Shown piece by piece: positions 56,707 to 64,000 of a stretch of DNA of 64,000 bases (positions within the stretch are counted from its first letter, which is position 1; the number at the start of each line of letters is the position of its first letter). The position numbers and the translations under genes are program-made. This DNA is from Pelagibius sp050330205 (GTDB taxonomy: Bacteria > Pseudomonadota > Alphaproteobacteria > Kiloniellales > Kiloniellaceae): positions 53,194 to 117,193 of the forward strand of contig JBHJOA010000005.1 of assembly GCA_050330205.1 (NCBI GenBank), given 5' to 3'. Below the pieces are notes generated by a model. It was not told the DNA's origin. It searched no databases and saw only the letters and a list, made by a program, of their open reading frames with translations.

Positions 56707-57252
56707 TCAGTAGGCGGGCACGGCCGCGCCGGCACGGGGATCGAAACGCAACGCGGTGCCGTTGCCGACCGCCTCGCCGGTCAGCCCGCGGATGAAGCCC
56801 CAGTGGCTGACCACCAGCAGGCCGTCCCAGTCCTCGGTGGCGAGCCGGGCGCTGCGGAAACTGTGGCAGCGCTCGGCCAGGGCCGTCTCGCTCTCCTCCG
56901 CTTCCGGCCACCAGCGCTCCGGCAGGTCGCCGAAGCTGAAGTGCGGCCAGCGCTGCGAGAGTTCGCTGCGATGGCTGCCGATGTCGCAGGTGAAGCTGTA
57001 GCGCTCGCGCACGATCGGCTCGATGGCGACCGGCAGGGCCAGCGCCTCGGCGATGATCTCGGCGGTGTGCAGGGTGCGCCAGTAGGGGCTGGCGACGATG
57101 CGGCGGATGCCGCAGGCGGCAAGCTGCCGCCCGGCTTCCCGGGCCTGGCGCTCGCCTTCCGCGGTCAGGCGCGGGTCGACGATGCCGGGATCCTCGCGGG
57201 TCTTGGCGAAGTGGACGTTGAAGTGGGACTGGCCGTGGCGGATCAGGATCAT
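56707..57252 (-). CDS. Histidine phosphatase (SixA/PhoE-like)
   Basis: 181 residues. The catalytic RHG is in ILIRHGQSHFNVHF and the second His in VVSHWGFIRGLTG. It is a histidine phosphatase of the phosphoglycerate-mutase superfamily. The substrate is unknown. It is co-directional with fxsA, which it overlaps by 4 nt, and downstream of it. It is distinct from the phosphatase in the glycan operon. Confidence 0.88.
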   Translation of the reverse strand: MILIRHGQSHFNVHFAKTREDPGIVDPRLTAEGERQAREAGRQLAACGIRRIVASPYWRTLHTAEIIAEALALPVAIEPIVRERYSFTCDIGSHRSELSQRWPHFSFGDLPERWWPEAEESETALAERCHSFRSARLATEDWDGLLVVSHWGFIRGLTGEAVGNGTALRFDPRAGAAVPAY

Positions 57253-57806
57253 CGGCCGATCCTCCTCTGTGGCGGCTCGCCATCCTCCCCGGCGCCGCCC
57301 TCTCCGGTGTCGTCGTCACCTGGGGTCAGGTCTTGATAGTCGCCATCGATCACGCCGCCGCGGCCGCGGTGCGGCGGCGCGCCGCCCGGCCGGCGCGGAT
57401 CGACCTCGACGCCGTCGACGAAGATGCGCGCCTCGCCGCGGGCCGCCTTGGCGGCCAGGTGGCGCGCGATCAGCCAGCGCAGCGCCTCGCGCAGCGGCGG
57501 CACGAAGAGCAGCAGGCCGATGGCGTCGGTGACGAAGCCCGGCACCAGCAGCAGGGCGCCGGCCAGCACCAGGCAGACCCCCTCGAACATCTCGCGGGCC
57601 GGCAGTTCGCCGCGGTCCATCTGGGCGCGGGCGCGGGCGAGGGCCGCCAGGCCCTGGGTGCGCAGCAGCAGCGAGCCGGCCAGTGCCGTGGCGATGGTCG
57701 CCGCGATGGTCGGCCACAGGCCGACCGCGCCGCCCACCTCGATGAACACGGCGATTTCCAGAAGCGGCAGCCCGATGAAGACGACTGCCAGCAGAATCAG
57801 GGCCAT
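57249..57806 (-). CDS. FxsA family membrane protein
   Basis: 185 residues with four hydrophobic segments in the first ~115 residues (LILLAVVFIGLPLLEIAVFI, LWPTIAATIATALAGSLLL and others), plus the FxsA pattern RTQGLAALARARAQMDRGELPAREMFEGVCLVLAGALLLVPGFVTD. The C-terminal ~70 residues are polar with acidic repeats (GDDDTGEGGAGEDGE). FxsA was named for suppressing phage T7 exclusion by F; its role here is unknown. It is divergent from the Tim44-like gene. Confidence 0.9.
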   Translation of the reverse strand: MALILLAVVFIGLPLLEIAVFIEVGGAVGLWPTIAATIATALAGSLLLRTQGLAALARARAQMDRGELPAREMFEGVCLVLAGALLLVPGFVTDAIGLLLFVPPLREALRWLIARHLAAKAARGEARIFVDGVEVDPRRPGGAPPHRGRGGVIDGDYQDLTPGDDDTGEGGAGEDGEPPQRRIGR

Positions 57807-57929
57807 GCTTGCTCTTTCCCTGCCGATTACCTACATAATGCCTGTGACCCGGCGGCTAGGCCAGTCGGGCGCCCCTTGTCCTTGCCGGCCCCCACTTCCG
57901 CCGGCGTGCGCCTCGACGATTGTGAGCGG

Positions 57930-58655
57930 ATGAGCGACGCCAATTTCATAGAGATAGTCATTCTCGCTGCTGTCGCAGCTTTTTTTATCTTCAAGCTCCG
58001 TTCGGTGCTCGGGAAGCGAACCGGGCATGAGGAACGCTCGGAATACGATCCTTTCAAGAAGGATGCCGGCGACGACAAGGTGATCAAGCTGCCCGACCGC
58101 GCCCAGGACCGCAACGGCGAGGGCAAGCGCCTCGAGGAGGACGAACTGCTCGAGGAGGCGCAGGCGATGGCCGAAGATGTCGCCGACACGCCGCCCGACA
58201 GTCCCCTGGGCGCCAGCCTCACCCAGATCAAGCTCGCCGACCGCAACTTCGACAAGGACCAGTTCCTCGCCGGTGCCCGTGCCGCTTTCGAAATGATCGT
58301 CGCCTCCTTCGCCGCCGGTGACGCCAAGGCGCTGCGGCCGCTGCTCGCCAACGACGTCTTCGACGACTTCTCCGGCGCCATCAAGGAACGCGAGGCGGCC
58401 AACGAAACCCTGGAGACGACGCTGATCGGCATCACCTCGTCCGAGATCATCGAGGCCGAGCTGCGCCAGAAGACCGCCTTCGTCACCGTGAAGTTCGTCT
58501 CCGAACAGGTCAACGTCACCCGCGACTCCGAGGGCCGTATCGTCGACGGCGACCCCAATCACGTCGCCAAGGTCACCGACATCTGGACCTTCGCCCGCAA
58601 CACCCGCAGCCGCGACCCCAACTGGGCGCTGGTTGCCACCCGCAGCCCCAACTGA
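57930..58655 (+). CDS. Tim44/TimA-like domain protein
   Basis: 241 residues from the ATG at 57930. An N-terminal membrane helix, FIEIVILAAVAAFFIFKLRSVLG, is followed by a charged linker and a C-terminal Tim44-like domain (FEMIVASFAAGDAKALRPLLANDVFDDFSGAI...). Bacterial Tim44-like (TimA) proteins are inner-membrane and may act in protein export near SecB. The position close to secB and mltA is as in Caulobacter-type genomes. Known family, incompletely known role. Confidence 0.88.
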   Translation: MSDANFIEIVILAAVAAFFIFKLRSVLGKRTGHEERSEYDPFKKDAGDDKVIKLPDRAQDRNGEGKRLEEDELLEEAQAMAEDVADTPPDSPLGASLTQIKLADRNFDKDQFLAGARAAFEMIVASFAAGDAKALRPLLANDVFDDFSGAIKEREAANETLETTLIGITSSEIIEAELRQKTAFVTVKFVSEQVNVTRDSEGRIVDGDPNHVAKVTDIWTFARNTRSRDPNWALVATRSPN

Positions 58656-58665
58656 GCCCGCTCCG

Positions 58666-59934
58666 GTGGGACGCCTCGTCGCCCCGCAAATCCTGAAGGC
58701 CGCCACCCTGCTCGCGGCGCTGCTGCTGGCCGCCTGCAACGGCGAGCCGCCCCAGGAAGCCAAACCGGAGGAAGCGACGAGGCCGGCGGCGGAAGCCCCT
58801 GCCCAGGCAACTCCCGAGACCGCTCCCGAGGCGCCCCGTCTGCTGCTGGAGCCGGTCGCCTTCGCCGAACTGCCGGACTGGCAGGCCGACGAGGTCAGCG
58901 CCGCACTGCCGGCGCTGCGGCGCTCCTGCGGGCGCCTCGCCGCGCAGCCCGACGACCGCCCGCTGGGTCCGGAGGGACTCGCCGGCAGCGTGGCCGACTG
59001 GCGCCGGCCCTGCGCGGCGCTGGACGCGGCGCCGGCCGGTGACGACGCGGCGCTGCGGCGCCTGCTGGAAGAACACTTCCGCCCCTTCGCGGTCTCCAAC
59101 GCGGGCGCCCGCGACGGACTCTTTACCGGATATTACGAAGCCGAACTGACCGCGGCGCCCGGGCCCGGCGTGCCCGGGGCGACGCCGCTCTACCGGGTTC
59201 CCGACGACCTGGTGACCGTCGATCTCGCCCTCTTCCGCGCCGACCTGCGCGGCGAGCGGCTGATCGGGCGGGTCGAGGACGGCAAGCTGGTGCCCTACCT
59301 GACGCGCCGGGAGATCGACGCCGGGGCGCTGGCGAACCGCGGCCTGGAACTGCTCTGGGCCGCCGATCCGGTCGACGTCTTCTTCCTTCACGTGCAGGGC
59401 TCCGGCCGGGTGGTGTATCCCGACGGCCAGGTGCGGCGGGTCGGCTTTGCCGGCTCCAACGGGCACGGCTTCTACGCCATCGGCCGCGCCCTCATCGAAG
59501 AGGGCATCGTGCCGCGCGAGAAGTCCTCGATGCAGGCGATCCGCGACTGGCTGCGCGCCAACCCCGAGAAGGCGGCGGAGCTGATGCAGCGCAACGCGCG
59601 CTACATCTTCTTCCGCGAGATCGACGGCGAGGGGCCGATCGGCGCCCAGGGCGTGCCGCTGACGCCGGGCCGCAGCCTGGCCGTGGACTCCGCCCTGTTG
59701 CCGCTGGGCGTGCCGCTGTGGCTCGACACCACCTGGCCGGCCAGCGACCGGCCGCTGCGCCGCCTGATGGTGGCCCAGGACGTCGGCAGCGCCATCAAGG
59801 GCGCCGTGCGCGGCGACTTCTATTGGGGCTCAGGCGAGCCGGCGCTGGAACAGGCCGGCCGCATGCGCCAGCAAGGCCGCTACTACCTCTTCCTGCCAAG
59901 GGCCGTCGCCGAACGCCGCGAACGGGCGAGTTGA
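58666..59934 (+). CDS. mltA: Membrane-bound lytic murein transglycosylase A
   Basis: 422 residues from a GTG at 58666; a TTG at 58633 would add 11 and overlap the upstream gene. The N-terminus is hydrophobic with a lipobox-like LLLAACNG, so it is an outer-membrane lipoprotein. FTGYYEAEL and the C-terminal part, including RNARYIFFREI and VPLTPGRSLAVDSALLPLGVPLWL, are MltA signatures; the catalytic Asp lies in QDVGSAIKG. It cleaves the MurNAc-GlcNAc bond and makes anhydro-muropeptides. Confidence 0.95.
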   Translation: MGRLVAPQILKAATLLAALLLAACNGEPPQEAKPEEATRPAAEAPAQATPETAPEAPRLLLEPVAFAELPDWQADEVSAALPALRRSCGRLAAQPDDRPLGPEGLAGSVADWRRPCAALDAAPAGDDAALRRLLEEHFRPFAVSNAGARDGLFTGYYEAELTAAPGPGVPGATPLYRVPDDLVTVDLALFRADLRGERLIGRVEDGKLVPYLTRREIDAGALANRGLELLWAADPVDVFFLHVQGSGRVVYPDGQVRRVGFAGSNGHGFYAIGRALIEEGIVPREKSSMQAIRDWLRANPEKAAELMQRNARYIFFREIDGEGPIGAQGVPLTPGRSLAVDSALLPLGVPLWLDTTWPASDRPLRRLMVAQDVGSAIKGAVRGDFYWGSGEPALEQAGRMRQQGRYYLFLPRAVAERRERAS

Positions 59935-60026
59935 CCTCCGCCGGCGCGCGAACACCAGAGTTTCTTTGAACGGCGGGCGTGCATTTCGGTTGGCCTTGGC
60001 CGCCGCGCGGCGGCTACACTGAGGCG

Positions 60027-60785
60027 ATGGCCGGCAGGCGACGGAAAAGCATGAACGTAACGGAAAGCCGCCGGACGGCGGGGCGCATCGGCCGCCTTGC
60101 CGCCGCGCTCGCCTTGCTTTGGACGGCGGCGCTGCTGCCGGCCTGTGCCGGGGCGCCGGAGGCCTCTCGGTCGACCGCTTTCGATGCCGGCAGCGGCAAG
60201 GCCATCGTCGTCATCGGCACCTTCGTGGACCGCATACAAGAGGAAGGAGTGGTCTCGGGCCGCAGCCTGTCGACCTACTGGGTCGAGTACGATCCCCACG
60301 CCCGCCGCCTGGTGCCCGACGGCAAGACCTTCCTCACCAGAATCGGCGGCGGCGTGCTTTCCGAGCCCGGGTATACGAAGCCGACGGTTTCGGTGCTGGA
60401 GATCGATCCCGGGGACTACGCCCTCGTCGGGGCGGGGTTCCCGCACCTGATGACGACCTACGTCGGTTCCCGGCCCACCAACCTCCACAACGACAGCATG
60501 GGGCGCCGTCGTTCCTGGCACCGCACCGTCGATCCCCGGGTGCACATCGACCCCACGGCGGCGGTCGATCCCAGGCAGAACTTCCTGTTCACGGCGCTGC
60601 CCGGCCAGGTTCTCTACATCGGGCATTTCGAGTTTGTGAAATGGTCGCATTCCGACAGCCTTGGCGGCATCAACTACTTCCAGGACGAAGCCGCCGCCCG
60701 TAAGGCGTTGGAGAGCTTTCCCGGGATCACGGGCGCGATGATGACCTATGATTTCGCCAAGCCGCCGCAGTCGGTCTCGCGCTGA
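60027..60785 (+). CDS. Putative lipoprotein, unknown function
   Basis: 252 residues from the ATG at 60027, with an alternative at 60051. A signal peptide with a lipobox near AALLPACAG leads to a beta-rich mature part, AIVVIGTFVDRI, SLSTYWVEYDPHARRLVPDGKTFL and VSVLEIDPGDYALVGAGF, then GQVLYIGHFEF. This reminds me of small surface or accessory proteins, but I cannot name a family. It lies between mltA and the lut operon and seems not to belong to either. Confidence 0.6.
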   Translation: MAGRRRKSMNVTESRRTAGRIGRLAAALALLWTAALLPACAGAPEASRSTAFDAGSGKAIVVIGTFVDRIQEEGVVSGRSLSTYWVEYDPHARRLVPDGKTFLTRIGGGVLSEPGYTKPTVSVLEIDPGDYALVGAGFPHLMTTYVGSRPTNLHNDSMGRRRSWHRTVDPRVHIDPTAAVDPRQNFLFTALPGQVLYIGHFEFVKWSHSDSLGGINYFQDEAAARKALESFPGITGAMMTYDFAKPPQSVSR

Positions 60786-60821
60786 CCGGGCCCCGACACC
60801 CTCCCGCCGCTTGCTTTCCAC

Positions 60822-60837
60822 AATTGGTAATACCATT
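60822..60837. promoter_or_regulatory. FadR-type operator (TGGT-N3-ACCA) upstream of lutABC
   Basis: The sequence AATTGGTAATACCATT is a near-perfect palindrome with TGGT-N3-ACCA, the core of operators bound by GntR/FadR-subfamily regulators such as LldR, LutR and PdhR. It is 31 nt before the lutA ATG, a good position for repression that is relieved by lactate. The regulator gene is not in this window. Assignment of a specific regulator is inference. Confidence 0.75.
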
Positions 60838-60868
60838 ATCGCCCGCAAGGAAATCGGGAGATCTGTCC

Positions 60869-61657
60869 ATGGCTGAAGGGCATCCGCGCGTCGGGCTTTT
60901 CGTGACCTGCCTGGTCGACTTGATGCGGCCCTCGGTCGGCTTCGCCGCGGTGAAACTGCTGGAGGATGCCGGCTGCACCGTCGAGGTGCCGCAGGCGCAG
61001 ACCTGCTGCGGCCAGCCGGCCTACAACTCCGGCGACCGCGCCGACGCCCGCGCCCTGGCGGCGCAGACCATCAAGGCGTTCGAGGGCTTCGACTACGTGG
61101 TGGCGCCCTCGGGCTCCTGCGCGGCGATGCTGCACGAGCACTACCCGGCGCTCTTCGAGGACGACGCGGAGATGCGGGCGGCGGCGGAGGATCTCGCCGG
61201 GCGCACTCACGAGCTGGTCTCTTTCCTCACCGACCTGCGCGGCGTCGCCGCGGTCGAGTCCGGCTTTCAGGGCAAGGTCACCTACCACGACTCCTGCTCG
61301 GGCCTGCGCGAGCTCGGCATCGAGGCGCAGCCGCGTCGCCTGCTCGCCTCGATCCCGGGGGTGGAGCTGACCGAGATGGCGGAGCGCGACGTCTGCTGCG
61401 GCTTCGGCGGCACCTTCTGCGTCAAATACGCCGAGATCTCCGACAAGATCGTCACCGCCAAGACCGACAACATTCTCGCCTCCGGCGCCGGCACCCTGCT
61501 GGCCGGCGACCTCGGCTGCCTGATGAACATGGCCGGCAAGCTGCAGCGCCGCGGCGCCGGCATCGAAGTGCGCCACGTCGCCGAGGTGCTGGCCGGCATG
61601 ACCGATCAGCCGGCGATCGGCGAGTCCGCCGACGAACGCGCGCGCCGGAGGGTCTGA
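60869..61657 (+). CDS. lutA: Lactate utilization protein A (Fe-S)
   Basis: 262 residues from the ATG at 60869 (GGGAG upstream). Two CCG-type cysteine domains are visible: TCCGQPAYNSG with PSGSCAAML and, in the second half, DSCSGLRELG with CCGFGGTFCVKY. This is the LutA/GlpC/YkgE Fe-S pattern. With LutB and LutC it oxidises L-lactate to pyruvate, feeding the quinone pool. It heads lutA-lutB-lutC behind the FadR-type operator. It is 5 nt before lutB. Confidence 0.95.
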   Translation: MAEGHPRVGLFVTCLVDLMRPSVGFAAVKLLEDAGCTVEVPQAQTCCGQPAYNSGDRADARALAAQTIKAFEGFDYVVAPSGSCAAMLHEHYPALFEDDAEMRAAAEDLAGRTHELVSFLTDLRGVAAVESGFQGKVTYHDSCSGLRELGIEAQPRRLLASIPGVELTEMAERDVCCGFGGTFCVKYAEISDKIVTAKTDNILASGAGTLLAGDLGCLMNMAGKLQRRGAGIEVRHVAEVLAGMTDQPAIGESADERARRRV

Positions 61658-61662
61658 GGCCC

Positions 61663-63093
61663 ATGCAGAGCCGTTCCCACGCTTTCAAGGACAACGCCCG
61701 CGCGGCGCTCGCCAACCAGACCCTGCAGAAGGCGATGAAGCACGTGAAGTCCGGCTTCATCGACAAGCGCGCCAAGGCACGCGCGCGCCTGCCGGAATTC
61801 GACGACCTGCGCGACGCCGCGCGCGACATCAAAAACCACACCCTGGCCAACCTCGACTTCTACCTGGAGCGCTACGAGGAGAAGGTGATCGCCAGCGGCG
61901 GCCAGGTGCACTGGGCGCCGAGCGCCGCCGACGCGGTGAAGGCGGTGCTCGACATCTGCCGGCGCGTCGACGCCCGCGTGGTGACCAAGGGCAAGTCGAT
62001 GATCTCCGAGGAGATCGCCCTCAACCAGGCGATGGAGGAAGCCGGCCTCGACGTCGTCGAGACCGATCTCGGCGAGTACATCATCCAGCTGCGGAAGGAG
62101 CCGCCGAGCCACATCATCGCCCCGGCGGTGCACCTGACCAAGGAGCAGGTGGAGGCCGACTTCCGTCACCATCACCGCGAGCTGCCGTCCGAGCGTTCGC
62201 TGAGCGAGCCGCTGCAGCTGGTGGCCGAGGCGCGGCAGATGCTGCGCCGCCGCTTCCTCGAGGCCGACGTCGGCATCACCGGGGCCAACTTCCTGGTGGC
62301 GGAGACCGGCACCTCGATCATCGTCACCAACGAAGGCAACGGCGACCTCACCCAGACCCTGCCGCGGGTCCACATCGTCGTCGCCAGCCTCGAGAAGGTC
62401 GTCCCCAACCTGGAGGACGCCACCACCATCCTGCGCGTGCTGGCGCGCTCGGCGACCGGGCAGGAGTTCTCGTCCTACACCACCCTGTCGACCGGCCCGC
62501 GCCGGCCGGAGGATCCCGACGGGCCGGAGGAGTACCACGTCATCCTGCTCGACAACGGGCGCTCCAACATGCTGGGCAGCGAGTTCCAGGACATGCTGCG
62601 CTGCATCCGCTGCGGCGCCTGCATGAACCACTGCCCGGTCTACCACGCGGTCGGCGGCCACGCTTACGGCTGGGTCTACCCCGGCCCCATGGGGGCGGTG
62701 CTGACGCCGAACCTGATCGGCATCGACGAGGCCGGCCACCTGCCCAACGCCTCGACCTTCTGCGGGCGCTGCGAAGCGGTCTGCCCGATGCGCATCCCGC
62801 TGCCGAAGATGATGCGCCACTGGCGCGAGCGCGAGTTCGAGCGGCACCTCGGCCCGCCGGCGGTGCGCGCCGGCCTCGCGCTCTGGGCCTTCGTCGCCAG
62901 GCGGCCGAAGCTCTATCACCTGTTCACGGGCTGGAAGGCCCGGCTGCTCGGCCGCTTCGGGCGTGCCCGGGGGCGCTTCGACGCGCTGCCCTTCGCGCGC
63001 GGCTGGACCAAATACCGCGACTTCCCGGCGCCGGAAGGCCGCACCTTTCAACAGCTTTGGGCCGAGCGCCGCGGCGGAGGGCCGTCGACATGA
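61663..63093 (+). CDS. lutB: Lactate utilization protein B (Fe-S)
   Basis: 476 residues with the LutB core. Two 4Fe-4S motifs near residues 308-320 and 365-376 read CIRCGACMNHCPVY and CGRCEAVCPMRIPLP. The N-terminal LUD-like domain contains KGKSMISEEIALNQAM and GANFLVAETGTSIIVTNEGN. It is the middle of the lactate-oxidising complex. The C-terminus has a further helical region (LYHLFTGWKARLLGRF). The stop is within an ATGA overlap with lutC. Confidence 0.96.
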   Translation: MQSRSHAFKDNARAALANQTLQKAMKHVKSGFIDKRAKARARLPEFDDLRDAARDIKNHTLANLDFYLERYEEKVIASGGQVHWAPSAADAVKAVLDICRRVDARVVTKGKSMISEEIALNQAMEEAGLDVVETDLGEYIIQLRKEPPSHIIAPAVHLTKEQVEADFRHHHRELPSERSLSEPLQLVAEARQMLRRRFLEADVGITGANFLVAETGTSIIVTNEGNGDLTQTLPRVHIVVASLEKVVPNLEDATTILRVLARSATGQEFSSYTTLSTGPRRPEDPDGPEEYHVILLDNGRSNMLGSEFQDMLRCIRCGACMNHCPVYHAVGGHAYGWVYPGPMGAVLTPNLIGIDEAGHLPNASTFCGRCEAVCPMRIPLPKMMRHWREREFERHLGPPAVRAGLALWAFVARRPKLYHLFTGWKARLLGRFGRARGRFDALPFARGWTKYRDFPAPEGRTFQQLWAERRGGGPST

Positions 63094-63779
63094 GCACCGC
63101 CCGGCGCCAGATCCTCGCCGCCCTGCGCCGCTCGCTGCGGCGCGAACAGCCGGATGCCGAGACCCGCGCCGAGCTGGAGCGGCGGCTCGCCGCGCCGCGC
63201 CCGAACCTGGTGCCGCAGCGCGCCCAGGTCGGCCCCGCCGCGCAGCTCGACCTCCTGGAGGCGATGCTGAAGGAGCTCTCGGCGACGGTGGTGCGCCTGG
63301 ACGACGAGGCCGCGGTGCCGCAGGCGGTCGCCGACTTCCTGAAGCAAGAGAACCTGCCGCCGAAACTGCGTCTGGCGCCGCGCGACGACCTGCGCCGGCT
63401 GCCCTGGGACGGCCAGCCGCTGCTGGAGGTCGAGGAAGGCATCGCCGAGGCCGACGACGGCACCTCCGTCACCGGCGCCTTCGCCGGCATCGCCGAGACC
63501 GGCACGCTGCTGATGGCCTCGGGCCAGGAGGCCCCCGTCACCCTCAACTTTCTGCCGGAAAATCATCTGGTTGTGTTGCGCGCTTCGCAGGTCGTGGGAA
63601 CCTACGAGGAGGCCTGGCAGCGCCTGCGCGCGCGCTTCGGCGCCGGCACCCTGCCGCGGGCGGTGAACATGATCACCGGGCCGTCGCGCACCGGCGACAT
63701 CGAGCAGACCATCCTGCTCGGCGCCCACGGGCCGCGCCGCCTGCACGTGCTGCTGGTCGACGACCGCGAGCGCGCTTGA
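63090..63779 (+). CDS. lutC: Lactate utilization protein C (LUD domain)
   Basis: 229 residues from the ATG at 63090 (ATGA overlap). The LUD domain shows ITGPSRTGDIEQTILLGAHGPRRLHVLLVDD near the C-terminus, the signature stretch, and FAGIAETGTLLMASGQE. It completes LutABC. It is the last gene of the operon, 17 nt before the Smr gene. Confidence 0.94.
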   Translation: MSTARRQILAALRRSLRREQPDAETRAELERRLAAPRPNLVPQRAQVGPAAQLDLLEAMLKELSATVVRLDDEAAVPQAVADFLKQENLPPKLRLAPRDDLRRLPWDGQPLLEVEEGIAEADDGTSVTGAFAGIAETGTLLMASGQEAPVTLNFLPENHLVVLRASQVVGTYEEAWQRLRARFGAGTLPRAVNMITGPSRTGDIEQTILLGAHGPRRLHVLLVDDRERA

Positions 63780-63796
63780 ACGGCAGGGGTCGCGGC

Positions 63797-64000
63797 ATGA
63801 CCGGCAAGCGTAAGACCCCACGCCATCTTCTCTCCCCCGAGGACCGGCGCCTCTGGCAGCACGTCACCGCCCAGGCCGAACCGCTCGCCGGGCGCGACCG
63901 CCTGCACTCCCGCGTCGCCGACCTGCTGCCGGACGAGCCGGCGCCGGCATCGGGGCCGCTGCGGCGGGCCGCCGCGCCCGGCCCGCGCCGCGCCCTGGCG
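63797..64000 (+). CDS. Smr-domain protein, N-terminal part (partial)
   Basis: An ATG at 63797 opens a frame of 68 codons that runs off the window. The start MTGKRKTPRHLLSPEDRRLW is the typical N-terminus of alphaproteobacterial Smr/MutS2-like proteins, followed by HVTAQAEPLAGRDRL. The nuclease-like Smr domain would lie beyond the edge. In relatives this gene directly follows mltA; here lutABC and a lipoprotein gene intervene. The middle of the visible part is Pro/Ala/Arg-rich. Confidence 0.75.
   Translation, partial: MTGKRKTPRHLLSPEDRRLWQHVTAQAEPLAGRDRLHSRVADLLPDEPAPASGPLRRAAAPGPRRALA

Overview
The window is a GC-rich (roughly 70% by eye) chromosomal segment of a Gram-negative alphaproteobacterium. 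Core gene orders point to the Rhodospirillales and relatives: ftsK-lolA-xthA, leuS-lptE-holA, parB-parA-rsmG-mnmG-mnmE, and hemE-(origin)-ppsR-maf-aroE-coaE-dnaQ-secB. The order-level placement is inference. I see no rRNA, tRNA, CRISPR array, insertion sequence or prophage. Almost every base is in densely packed operons, many with 4-nt ATGA/GTGA overlaps. Nearly every gene has a long antisense shadow frame, which I left out.

Layout. 0-2.9 kb: 3' end of ftsK, lolA, a class I amidotransferase and xthA. 2.9-6.7 kb (minus strand): an unusual ABC transporter with a degraded, expanded nucleotide-binding domain, followed by a stand-alone cyclic-nucleotide-binding protein and a SAM methyltransferase. 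6.9-14.0 kb (plus): a divergent seven-gene glycan operon with four glycosyltransferases, a histidine phosphatase, a polysaccharide deacetylase and a PH-like membrane protein. 14.0-18.2 kb: a peptide/nickel-type ABC importer (fused ATPases plus two permeases) without a binding protein. 18.2-27.4 kb: a membrane adenylate cyclase, metallo-hydrolase, MFS transporter with a possible 20-codon leader, OmpR-type regulator, esterase, GTP cyclohydrolase II, an unknown protein, an L,D-transpeptidase-like protein and a lipoprotein. 27.4-31.4 kb: a YggS-type PLP protein, tandem sulfotransferases, and a porin with a textbook terminator.

31.5-43.1 kb: DUF3576 lipoprotein, leuS, lptE and holA, then (minus) parB, parA, rsmG, mnmG and mnmE with two perfect 16-bp parS palindromes, then a 2Fe-2S protein and a DUF6489 protein. 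43.3-47.7 kb: YyaL-type thioredoxin-domain protein, an alkylated-DNA repair methyltransferase, a dienelactone hydrolase and a quinone oxidoreductase, ending in a bidirectional terminator. 47.7-51.9 kb (minus): rho, hemJ, hemH and hemE. 51.9-52.4 kb: the likely chromosome replication origin. 52.4-60 kb: ppsR, maf, aroE, coaE, dnaQ, secB, a phosphatase, fxsA, a Tim44-like protein and mltA. 60-64 kb: a lipoprotein, the lutABC lactate-oxidation operon behind a TGGT-N3-ACCA operator, and the start of an Smr-domain gene.

Functionally, the right half holds the origin and partition system: genes on both sides of the putative oriC point away from it, and the parS sites lie 11-13 kb away. The left half holds envelope work: lipoprotein carriage, a glycan pathway next to a non-canonical ABC protein, sulfotransferases and a porin. 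The strongest candidate for an undescribed system is the 2.9-14.0 kb block, where a catalytically degenerate ABC protein with a cyclic-nucleotide sensor and a methyltransferase faces a tightly coupled glycosyltransferase operon.
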